Below are positions 29,503 through 36,430 of a stretch of 64,000 bases of DNA, piece after piece (positions within the stretch are counted from its first letter, which is position 1; each line of letters starts with the position of its first letter). This DNA comes from Thermoleophilum album. Its GTDB lineage: Bacteria > Actinomycetota > Thermoleophilia > Solirubrobacterales > Thermoleophilaceae. Made by a program: the position numbers and the translations under genes. Location: contig NZ_CP066171.1 in the NCBI RefSeq assembly GCF_028867705.1, positions 1,674,001 through 1,738,000 on the forward strand. Reading direction: 5' to 3'. The notes below the pieces were generated by a model, which saw only the letters and a program-made list of their open reading frames with translations, had not been told where the DNA came from and ran no database searches.

Positions 29503-31545
29503 GTGAGCACCAACTACTTCGTCACTGGTGCGACCGGTTTCATCGGTCGCCATCTGCTCGAGCGGCTGCTGCAACGCGACGGCACCGTGTACGTGCTCGT
29601 GCGCCACGGCTCGCGCGGCCGCCTCGAGGAGCTGCTGGCCCGGCTCGGCGCGCCCGACGGCCGCGTACGCCCCGTCGTCGGCGACCTCGCCGAACCGCGC
29701 GCGGGCGTGGCCGCGGTGGAGGACCTCGCCGGTCCCGTCGACCACTTCTTCCACCTCGCCGCGGTCTATGACATGGAAGCCGACGAGCGAGCGATGGTGC
29801 GGGCCAACGTCGACGGCACACGCCACGCGATCGAGCTCGCCAACGCGCTCGGGGCGCGGCGCTTCCACCACGTCAGTTCGATCGCCGTGGCGGGGCGCTA
29901 CCAGGGCGTGTTCCTCGAAACGATGTTCGATGAGGGGCAACAGCTACCCCACGCCTACCACCGCACGAAGTTCGAATCCGAGCGGCTAGCGCGCGAGCTT
30001 GTCGCCGGGAAGCTTCTTGTCTACCGCCCGGGCATCGTCGTCGGGCACTCACGCACTGGCGAAGCCGACCGCATCGACGGCCCCTACTACTTCTTCAAGC
30101 TGATCCAGCGGCTGCGTTACATCTTCCCGCAGTGGTTCCCGCTCGCCGGGCCCGAGGGCGGACAGACGAACATCGTGCCCGTCGACTTCGTCGCTGCCGC
30201 TCTCGACCACATCGCCCATCTCCCCGACGAACAGCTGCCGGGCGACACCTTCCACCTTGTCGATCCGCGTCCGCTGTCGGTCGGGCAAGCGATCAACGTG
30301 TTCGCGCGCGCCGCACACGCTCCCCAACTCGCCCTCCGCGTCGATCGCCGGATCGCCGACGCGGTCCCGCGCCAGCTACGAGCGTTCCTGCGCCAGGTGC
30401 CGACCGTGCGCCGCATCCGCGAGACGTTCCTGCGCGACTTCGGGATTCCGCCCGCAGCGTGGGAGAACCGCGAGTTCTACTGCCGCTTCGACTGCCGCCA
30501 GACGCTCGCGGCGCTCGAAGGCAGCGGCATCGCCTGCCCGCCGCTCGCCGCCTATGCCGGTGTTGTGTGGGACTACTGGGAGCGGCACCTCGACCCGGAC
30601 GTGTTCAAGGAACGGGGGCTCGCCGCCGCGATCCGCGACAAGGTCATCTTGATCACTGGCGCATCGAGCGGCATCGGTCGCGCCACCGCGCTCGAGCTCG
30701 GCAAGGCCGGCGGCGAGGTGGTGCTCGTGGCACGCACGCGCGAGAAGCTCGAAGAGGTCGCCCGCGAAGTCGAACGGCTCGGCGGCAAGGCGCACGTCGA
30801 GCCCTGCGACCTCACCGACCTCGACGACATCGAACGGATGGCCCGCGGCGTGCTCGACCGGCTCGGCCGCGTTGACATCCTGATCAACAACGCCGGCAAG
30901 TCGATTCGGCGGTCGTTGGAGCGCGAGTACGACCGCTTCCAGGACTTCGAGCGGACGATGCGCGTCAACTACTTCGGCGCGGTGAAGCTGATCATGACGC
31001 TGCTGCCGTCGATGCGCGCGCGCCGTCGTGGCCACATCATCAACATCAGCTCGATCGGCGTGCAAACGAACCCGCCACGGTTCAGCGCCTACGTCGCGTC
31101 GAAAGCGGCGCTCGACGCCTTCTCGCGTTGCGCGGCACCAGAGACGATCGGCGACGGCGTGAAGTTCACGACCGTTTACATGCCGCTCGTGCGCACGCCG
31201 ATGATTGAGCCCACGTCCATCTACCGCGCGTTTCCCGCTCTCAGCCCCGAGGAGGCGGCGCGCATGATCTGCGACGCGATCGTCCAGCAACCGAAGCGCA
31301 AGGCCTCGCGGCTCGGCACCTTCGGCGAGATCCTGTACGCGCTGTCGCCGAAGACCGTCGACTGGGTCATGCACACCGCCTACAACATGTTCCCGGACTC
31401 GCCGGCCGCCGCGGGCGCGGTGGAAGCGGCTGGAGGCGCGACTTCCGCCGACGGGCGCAAGGGGGCGCCGGCACGCACCGGCGGCGAAGAGATGCCGGCC
31501 GAGGCGCTGGCGATGGCCTATCTGCTGCGTGGCGTCTATCTCTAA
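29503..31545 (+). CDS. Two-domain fatty acyl-CoA reductase / SDR fusion (AcrA1-like)
   Basis: This 680-residue protein joins two short-chain dehydrogenase folds. Residues 1-370 form an extended SDR domain with the motif VTGATGFIGRHLLERLL, a YHRTKFESE active site and a long specificity region, as in fatty acyl-CoA reductases. Residues about 380-650 form a classical SDR with ITGASSGIGRATALELG, INNAGKS and YVASKAALDAF. The layout matches mycobacterial AcrA1 (Rv3391) and marine wax-ester acyl reductases, which turn acyl-CoA into fatty aldehyde or alcohol. The start is GTG 29503 with GAGGGAGG upstream. Neighbouring lipid genes and the suspected alkane/wax lifestyle agree with this role. The substrate chain length is not inferable. 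Confidence 0.85.
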   Translation: MSTNYFVTGATGFIGRHLLERLLQRDGTVYVLVRHGSRGRLEELLARLGAPDGRVRPVVGDLAEPRAGVAAVEDLAGPVDHFFHLAAVYDMEADERAMVRANVDGTRHAIELANALGARRFHHVSSIAVAGRYQGVFLETMFDEGQQLPHAYHRTKFESERLARELVAGKLLVYRPGIVVGHSRTGEADRIDGPYYFFKLIQRLRYIFPQWFPLAGPEGGQTNIVPVDFVAAALDHIAHLPDEQLPGDTFHLVDPRPLSVGQAINVFARAAHAPQLALRVDRRIADAVPRQLRAFLRQVPTVRRIRETFLRDFGIPPAAWENREFYCRFDCRQTLAALEGSGIACPPLAAYAGVVWDYWERHLDPDVFKERGLAAAIRDKVILITGASSGIGRATALELGKAGGEVVLVARTREKLEEVAREVERLGGKAHVEPCDLTDLDDIERMARGVLDRLGRVDILINNAGKSIRRSLEREYDRFQDFERTMRVNYFGAVKLIMTLLPSMRARRRGHIINISSIGVQTNPPRFSAYVASKAALDAFSRCAAPETIGDGVKFTTVYMPLVRTPMIEPTSIYRAFPALSPEEAARMICDAIVQQPKRKASRLGTFGEILYALSPKTVDWVMHTAYNMFPDSPAAAGAVEAAGGATSADGRKGAPARTGGEEMPAEALAMAYLLRGVYL

Positions 31546-31645
31546 GCCCCACCCGCAAGGCGAGGGCTCGCAGCGCACACGGCAACGATCGCTTCCCGCG
31601 GCTCTGGCGCTCGGTCGATAACGGCTCGCTAGCGCCGACGCTTGC

Positions 31646-32071
31646 TTACACCACGAGGTGCGGGTAGTCCCGCTCCACCATCTCGCGGTAGCGCGCGAAC
31701 ATCGGCTTGGTGATCGGAATCAAGGCGAGCGTTTTGCGCACGTTGCCCTTCGACTTGATGCGCCGCCGGGCCAGCGCGATCGCGATGTTCTCCTTGCCCT
31801 GGAAGTAGCGGTTGGCGACGTCGGAGTCCATCGTCAACTCGACCTCGGGCTCCCAATCGATGTCGTCGCTCCACACCCAACGCAAGTGCTGGCCGTCGCG
31901 CGGGGGATCCTGGTAGGTGACGTTGACGACCAGGTCGAGGTCGGGAAACTCAAAGCGCTGCGGCGTGCGCGCAGCGGCGAGCTCGGGCCCGATCTTGGGA
32001 TCGGTGCTGAGCATCTCGAAGGTTCGATCGACGACCTCGCGGAACTCCTTGGCGGAGCGAAATAGGCCCAT
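31646..32071 (-). CDS. SCP2-like sterol/lipid-binding domain protein
   Basis: This 141-residue cytoplasmic protein looks like a single SCP2 (sterol carrier protein 2) domain. The features are an amphipathic opening helix, the strands LDLVVNVTY and EVELTMDSDVANRYFQGKEN, and IAIALARRRIKSKGNVRKTL. The end, MFARYREMVERDY, is usual in bacterial SCP2 proteins. Such domains bind acyl chains or isoprenoids in a hydrophobic tunnel. It is the last gene of a minus-strand operon that runs from a coiled-coil protein through an epimerase and an acyltransferase; the spacing to the acyltransferase is 29 bases. Context suggests lipid handling; the ligand is unknown. Confidence 0.75.
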   Translation of the reverse strand: MGLFRSAKEFREVVDRTFEMLSTDPKIGPELAAARTPQRFEFPDLDLVVNVTYQDPPRDGQHLRWVWSDDIDWEPEVELTMDSDVANRYFQGKENIAIALARRRIKSKGNVRKTLALIPITKPMFARYREMVERDYPHLVV

Positions 32072-32100
32072 GCCCCCTCAACCTACACCGCAGCGCATGT

Positions 32101-33204
32101 TCAGAAGAACGCTGGCCCGCGCGCAGCGAGGTTGGCGTAGACGCTTTCTTGAAGGGCCGCTCGCAGCTTCTCGGAGACCTCGAACACGTAGGCGCGGTCT
32201 TCGGCAGCGTCGGGACCTGCCCGCTCGAGCTCGAGTGGTCGGCAGAACTCGATTCGCCAGCGCGCCGGCAACGGCACCAGACCGAGCGGCCCGAGCAGTG
32301 GGAAGGTCGGTGTGACGGGAAGTGTCGGCAGGCCAAACAGACGCCCGAGCCAGGGGACATCTGCGATGTGGGGGTGCGCCTCCTCGCTCCCGACGACCGC
32401 GACGGGCACGAGCGTCGCTCGCGCCCGCAGCGCGATCTCGACGACGCCGCCGCGACCGAAGCGCTGGATGCGGTAGCGCTCGGGGAAGCGCCGCTGCGCC
32501 GCGCGCACGCCTTCGGGGAAGGCGAGCACGGCTCCGCCCTCTTCGAGCAGGCGCAAGGCGTTGTAGGGAGTGGCGGGAACGCCGCCGAGCTTGCGGACGA
32601 GCGTCGACAACCAGGGCGTGGCGAACGCCCAGTCGAGCTCGAGGAAACGGATCGTGCGCGGGCTTGGGTGTTCGCGCCGGACAGCGGTTTTCACCATCAG
32701 GGCGTCCCAGGGCAGAAAGCCCGCATGGTTGGCGACGAGCAGCACCGGGCCGCGCGCCGGCAACCGCTCGACGCCAACCACTGTCACGCGCCACCAGCGC
32801 TCGTAGAGAAAGTCGAGGAGCGGCTCGAGCGCGCGCTCGAACTCGGGATCGCGACCCCACTCGTCCTCGCTGTAATCGCCTGCGAGACGACGGGCGGCTG
32901 TGCGCAGCGCAGCAGCGACCTCGGCGGGCAGCGCGTCGAGCACCGCCGCAGGCAAGGCACGCACAGCGCCCGCCAGGTCGGCGAGCGCTGACGCGATCGC
33001 CGCAGTTCGCTCGCCGTGCTCGCCGCCGCTGTCCGGGTCAACGGCGCGTTCGTCGAAGCTGTCTTTCGCACCCGCGCCCGGGGCCGCGTGGTCAGGAGCA
33101 GCTTGACCGGAAGGCGAGCGGCGAGTTCGTGCTGCACCTCGTGTCGTGGTCGACCTCGCGGTCGACCGCTTCGCGCGCCTGCGCGGATCCGACCTCTCTG
33201 CCAC
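32101..33204 (-). CDS. PlsC-like lysophospholipid acyltransferase
   Basis: This is a glycerolipid acyltransferase of the PlsC family. The catalytic HxxxxD motif is NHAGFLPWD (about residue 160-168). It is followed by the substrate block LGGVPATPYNALRLLEEGG and the FPEGVRAAQRRFPERYRIQRF motif, where EGxR is characteristic. The first about 130 residues are polar and helical, with no catalytic motif. From GTG 33204 it is 367 residues. Together with the upstream epimerase it resembles the mycobacterial Rv0501 (galE2)-Rv0502 pair. It probably acylates a lysophospholipid or related lipid at the inner membrane; the acceptor is uncertain. Confidence 0.82.
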   Translation of the reverse strand: MAERSDPRRRAKRSTARSTTTRGAARTRRSPSGQAAPDHAAPGAGAKDSFDERAVDPDSGGEHGERTAAIASALADLAGAVRALPAAVLDALPAEVAAALRTAARRLAGDYSEDEWGRDPEFERALEPLLDFLYERWWRVTVVGVERLPARGPVLLVANHAGFLPWDALMVKTAVRREHPSPRTIRFLELDWAFATPWLSTLVRKLGGVPATPYNALRLLEEGGAVLAFPEGVRAAQRRFPERYRIQRFGRGGVVEIALRARATLVPVAVVGSEEAHPHIADVPWLGRLFGLPTLPVTPTFPLLGPLGLVPLPARWRIEFCRPLELERAGPDAAEDRAYVFEVSEKLRAALQESVYANLAARGPAFF

Positions 33205-33226
33205 CCCTACCTCGCTTCCGCCACGG

Positions 33227-34225
33227 CTAGCTCACCGCCGCCAGCAGGCGCCGCAGCGACGGCACCAGACTCATCCCCTCGCGCGTGGCGGCGAACTCGC
33301 GCACCGCCTCTTCGGTCGTGTAGCGGGGTTCGTAGCCGAGCTCGCTACACAGGCGCGAGATGTCGACACCGCGCCCATAACGCAGGAGGCGCCGGAAATC
33401 TTCCGAGAAGTTCGCGATCCGCAACCGCGCCAGCTGGTCGGCGAAGAGCTCGAACAGCGGCGCGACGAGCGGCAGTGTCGGCTTGCCCAGAAGGCGCAGC
33501 ATGCGCGTGAGGCCGATCGTGCCTGGAGCCGCCACGTTGATCGCGCCGCGCACGGGTTTCTGCACCGCCGCCACCAGCGCCGCGACCGCGTCCTCCTCGT
33601 GGATGAACTGCAGGCGAGGGTCGAAGCCAAGGTATGTCGGCACGACGGGCAGCGAGAGGTAGCGGGTGATCTGGGTTTGGACGGTCGGCCCGATCGCCGG
33701 CTGGTAGCGCAGCATCGTGCACACGACGCGGCTGTGGCGGCGGGCGAACGCCTCGAAGTAGTTCTCGATCTCGGCGACGTCGCGTTGGAAGCGCGTGCGC
33801 GGCGGATACAGGCGGCTCGCCTCTTCCGTGAAGAACTGCGGCGCGCCCGCCTCGGCACCGTAGATGCCCGCGGAGCCGCGGATGACGATCGCGCGCACGC
33901 TGTCGGCCTTCTCGCAGGCCGTGAGCAGCTGCAGCGTGCCGATCACGTTGATCTCGTGCATCTTGCGCGGGCTCATGTTCGGCCCTGGCTGACGCACGAT
34001 CTGGTTGTGGACGACAGTGTCGACCGCGATCTGGGGGAGCAGACGACCGAGCACCGGACTGCGAATGTCGGCGTCGATCACTTCGGTGCGCTCGAGCGTC
34101 AGCCGTGGCGGTCGCGTGTCGACGGCGAAGATCGCCTCGACCCACGGCTCGCGCTCGAGCCGCGCCGCGAGCGAGCTGCCGACGTAGCTACCGGCGCCGG
34201 TGATGAGGATGCGCCTGCCGCTCAC
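33227..34225 (-). CDS. NAD-dependent epimerase/dehydratase (GalE2-like SDR)
   Basis: This 332-residue extended SDR has the nucleotide motif ILITGAGSYVGSSLAARL at the N-terminus, VDTVVHNQIVRQPG and a conserved INVIGTLQLLTAC. The region that should carry the Tyr-x3-Lys dyad reads RTRFQRDVAEIENYF, so the usual Tyr and Lys are not obvious. Members of this subgroup in actinobacteria are annotated as GalE2 and sit next to a PlsC-like acyltransferase. The start is GTG 34225, coupled by GTGA to the coiled-coil gene upstream, and the acyltransferase starts 22 bases after the stop. The lack of the canonical active site makes the reaction doubtful; it may be a binding or atypical SDR. Confidence 0.78.
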   Translation of the reverse strand: MSGRRILITGAGSYVGSSLAARLEREPWVEAIFAVDTRPPRLTLERTEVIDADIRSPVLGRLLPQIAVDTVVHNQIVRQPGPNMSPRKMHEINVIGTLQLLTACEKADSVRAIVIRGSAGIYGAEAGAPQFFTEEASRLYPPRTRFQRDVAEIENYFEAFARRHSRVVCTMLRYQPAIGPTVQTQITRYLSLPVVPTYLGFDPRLQFIHEEDAVAALVAAVQKPVRGAINVAAPGTIGLTRMLRLLGKPTLPLVAPLFELFADQLARLRIANFSEDFRRLLRYGRGVDISRLCSELGYEPRYTTEEAVREFAATREGMSLVPSLRRLLAAVS

Positions 34226-34605
34226 GTCCCCGGCGTTCGCTGGCGAGGCTCGCGCCGAGCCGTGGCGCTGGCTTTCGCGCCGACCTCCTTGCCGGCTTCT
34301 TTCAAGGCTCGCTCGATAGCAGCGAGGCGCCGCTCGATGCGGTCGAGTGCCGAGGCGAGCTTGCGCACGTCGTCGCGGGTCGCGGGCAGTTCGGCACCGA
34401 TCAGACCCGAGACGGTTCGACGCCCGCGCGAAATTCGCTGCTCGGCGCCGCGAACGAACTCGTCGACGATGCCGACCAGCTCGTCGACCGCACCTTGGGC
34501 GCGGTCGCGCGTACGCTCGGCGGAGCCGAGGGTGCGCTGCAGGGTTTGTTCGACTGCTTCCCTGACGGCGTCGGATATCTCGCGCGGTCTGCTGCCTCGC
34601 GCCAC
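34222..34605 (-). CDS. Small coiled-coil, phasin-like protein
   Basis: This 127-residue protein is predicted helical throughout. An N-terminal helix (DAVREAVEQTLQRTLGSAE) leads to a central amphipathic part. After the short linker GLIGAELPATRDDV comes a heptad-like segment, LASALDRIERRLAAIERAL, and then a basic tail ending in Thr/Pro. I do not recognise a named family with certainty; the layout recalls phasins and polyhydroxyalkanoate granule-associated proteins. A second protein of the same plan lies at 35590-35952. It is the first gene of the epimerase-acyltransferase-SCP2 operon, coupled by GTGA. A role in lipid granules or membrane surface binding is only a guess. Confidence 0.6.
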   Translation of the reverse strand: MARGSRPREISDAVREAVEQTLQRTLGSAERTRDRAQGAVDELVGIVDEFVRGAEQRISRGRRTVSGLIGAELPATRDDVRKLASALDRIERRLAAIERALKEAGKEVGAKASATARREPRQRTPGT

Positions 34606-34703
34606 GGCCTGAGTCTCGCACAGAGGGCGGTCTGCACGTGCCGGCTCGCGACCCGGGCGATCAGCGCTTGCCCCGCCCGGAAGCCGGTTATCGTGGCGCG
34701 GCG

Positions 34704-35609
34704 ATGTTTCCGTCCGGCCATCCCGGTTCGCTCCACCTCGAGCCGCGTACCGAGCCGGCGCCGGCCGCGGTTGTGACCGACGACCCGCGACTCGCTCTGG
34801 GGATCGCCCAGCGTACGCTCGAGCGACCGCTGATGTTCAACCACGCGCGCGGTTTGTGGGGCTACCGGGGACGCACTGCGACCGGACAGGAGGTGCTGGT
34901 GCAAGCAGCGGGGCTCGGCGCGTCGAGCACGGCGATCGTCTGTCAGGACCTTGCCGCCCTAGGCGTGAGCACGATCGTGGGGGTATGGGCCTGTGCGGCA
35001 CTCGACGGCCACCCCCCGCTCGGCGCGTTGACCGTCGCCGAGCGAGTTGTGCGTGTGGACGCCGTCGCCGCAGCTCTACTGCGGGCGGCCGCTGATGGCG
35101 ACGAAGACCGCGCCGGCCCAGAACAATCAATCTCTACTTCACATTTAGGTCAGTACGCGGAGGCTGCCCCGGGCAAGACACGTGCGGCTATCGTCGCGCC
35201 AGGACCTGCTGCCACACGACCTGCCGCGACTCTCAGCGGTGCTTGCGACCGCGCGCTCGTGCGTGCTGCGCGCAGCCTCGGCGCTGTGCCAGTGGCGTGC
35301 GCTTCCCACGAACTAGCCGCAGGTGCAGCGATGCATGCACCGGCCGACCACGACGGCCGCGCCGTCGTGTGCGACATGGCGACAGCGACTTTGCTCGCGG
35401 CTGCAGTGGTAGCCGGTGTGCGCGCGTGTGCGCTGCTTGTCGTCGACCAGCACCCAGGCGCGGGAGCACCAGCGCGGCTTACGCCCCCGGCCCGCGACGA
35501 AGCACTCGTTCGCGCCGGAGCTACGGCGGTCTCGCTGGCGGCTAGCGCCAGCGGCGACGCAGCGCCCGGCTGGGACCGGCTAGAGCGGTTCAGGAAGAGT
35601 TCCTCTTAG
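34704..35609 (+). CDS. Nucleoside phosphorylase-fold protein with degenerate active site
   Basis: The N-terminal half (residues 1-110) matches the purine nucleoside/uridine phosphorylase fold. It has ALGIAQRTLERPLMFNHARG, WGYRGRTATGQEVLV and GLGASSTAIVCQDLAALGVS, then GVWACAAL where active enzymes have R(V)GTxGA. Later, VVCDMATATLLAAAVVAGVRA matches the usual xxEMExAxLxxxAxxxGV region but lacks the second Glu. So the phosphate-binding Arg and the ribose-binding Glu both appear lost. The middle (about 135-180) is low in conservation and includes a locally AT-richer stretch. ATG 34704 gives 301 residues. It diverges from the 34222 gene and its 3' end overlaps the 35590 gene by 20 bases. It may bind a nucleoside without phosphorolysis. 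Confidence 0.62.
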   Translation: MFPSGHPGSLHLEPRTEPAPAAVVTDDPRLALGIAQRTLERPLMFNHARGLWGYRGRTATGQEVLVQAAGLGASSTAIVCQDLAALGVSTIVGVWACAALDGHPPLGALTVAERVVRVDAVAAALLRAAADGDEDRAGPEQSISTSHLGQYAEAAPGKTRAAIVAPGPAATRPAATLSGACDRALVRAARSLGAVPVACASHELAAGAAMHAPADHDGRAVVCDMATATLLAAAVVAGVRACALLVVDQHPGAGAPARLTPPARDEALVRAGATAVSLAASASGDAAPGWDRLERFRKSSS

Positions 35610-35952
35610 CGGCTCCGGAACGTGCGGCGGACGCGCGCCCCGACACCGCGCTCTCGATCCGCTCAAGCCGCTGTTCGATCCGGTCGAGCGCGTCCTCCAC
35701 CCCTTCGAGCCGCTGCGAGACAGCGCGAACGCGCCGCGTAAGACGCTCGAGGTCAGCGGCCGACGGCAGGTTGAGCGCGCCCATCGCCGCTTCCTGCGCC
35801 TGGGCAGCTTTGTCGCGTGCCTCGAGGGCGCGCGACACCGCTGCGCTCAACACAGGGTTGGCGAGGATCTCCTCGACGACGCGCCCGAGCGCTTCCTCCC
35901 CCTGACGCGACAGCCGCTCGACCAACCCCTTGCGATCTCCTCGTTGTGCCAT
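35590..35952 (-). CDS. Small coiled-coil, phasin-like protein (paralogue-like)
   Basis: This 120-residue protein is almost all helix. It has an N-terminal amphipathic segment (LVERLSRQGEEALGRVVEEI) and a middle LEARDKAAQAQEAAMGALN. After the LPSAADLERLTRRV linker comes a perfect heptad-like stretch, EDALDRIEQRLERIESAV, followed by a basic Ser/Ala-rich tail. The Leu-Pro hinge followed by a DRIERRL-type helix is shared with the protein at 34222-34605, so the two may be distant paralogues. AGGAG precedes ATG 35952. The two genes flank the nucleoside-phosphorylase-fold gene. The function is unknown; a phasin or surface-coat role is a guess. Confidence 0.6.
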   Translation of the reverse strand: MAQRGDRKGLVERLSRQGEEALGRVVEEILANPVLSAAVSRALEARDKAAQAQEAAMGALNLPSAADLERLTRRVRAVSQRLEGVEDALDRIEQRLERIESAVSGRASAARSGAAKRNSS

Positions 35953-36430
35953 GCAGCGAGGGTAACCGAGCGCGTTCGCTGGGCAAGCCAGCGCCGTCGC
36001 TCCATCGATTAGATAGACCTCTACCTCAGCTTTACATTCACCAGCCTCTTACGGCAAGGAATGCGGCAAGGAAGAACGGCGCCTGCAAAAGTGGTTGCAA
36101 GCGCCGGGCGATCGCTTGTCACCCCGTCCCGCGCGCTACTCGTTTAGAGGCGGGCGCGCTTCCCGGCCGCAGCGCGCCAGACCGCGCGGCTGCCGACGCG
36201 CGCCGCCGGCTGGCCGCACTTCAGGCCGGCGGGGGCGTGCCGATAAGGAATCCGAACCGGTGGAATCGGAACCGGTCGCACGGGCCGGCCCGTGCGCAAG
36301 CGCTCCCCGAAGCGGTTACCCGTTGCGAAGCGAAACGCGATCACCTAGCGTTGCGACCACAGAGCAAGCACCTAGCTCTGCTAGCGTGCGCCCGCACTGC
36401 CGCCGGCAAGTCGGCCAGGGGAAGGGAGGA
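35953..36430 (+). promoter_or_regulatory. 478-base non-coding leader upstream of the peptidoglycan enzyme
   Basis: No convincing gene is found here; the reading frame of the next gene stays open but lacks a ribosome site and composition expected of protein. The first 100 bases hold an AT-rich patch (around 36000-36045) that could be a promoter. Next comes a stem-loop at 36078-36105 (ggcgcctgcaa / ttgcaagcgcc with one mismatch), and near 36249-36278 two imperfect copies of gaatccgaaccggtg. A 20-bp perfect palindrome at 36277-36296 and a small hairpin at 36361-36379 (agagc / gctct) follow. The structure suggests an RNA-based leader, but its class is not identified. It ends in GGGAGG just before ATG 36431. 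Confidence 0.5.
36277..36296. repeat. 20-bp perfect palindrome in the leader
   Basis: The sequence cgcacgggccggcccgtgcg is its own reverse complement. It could form a strong hairpin in RNA or be a protein-binding site. It lies 135 bases before the start of the large peptidoglycan enzyme. Confidence 0.6.

Noticed and set aside
36095..36430. ydaO-type c-di-AMP riboswitch
   Set aside because: Only loose resemblance to the conserved core by eye; kept as a lead to test, not annotated as a riboswitch.
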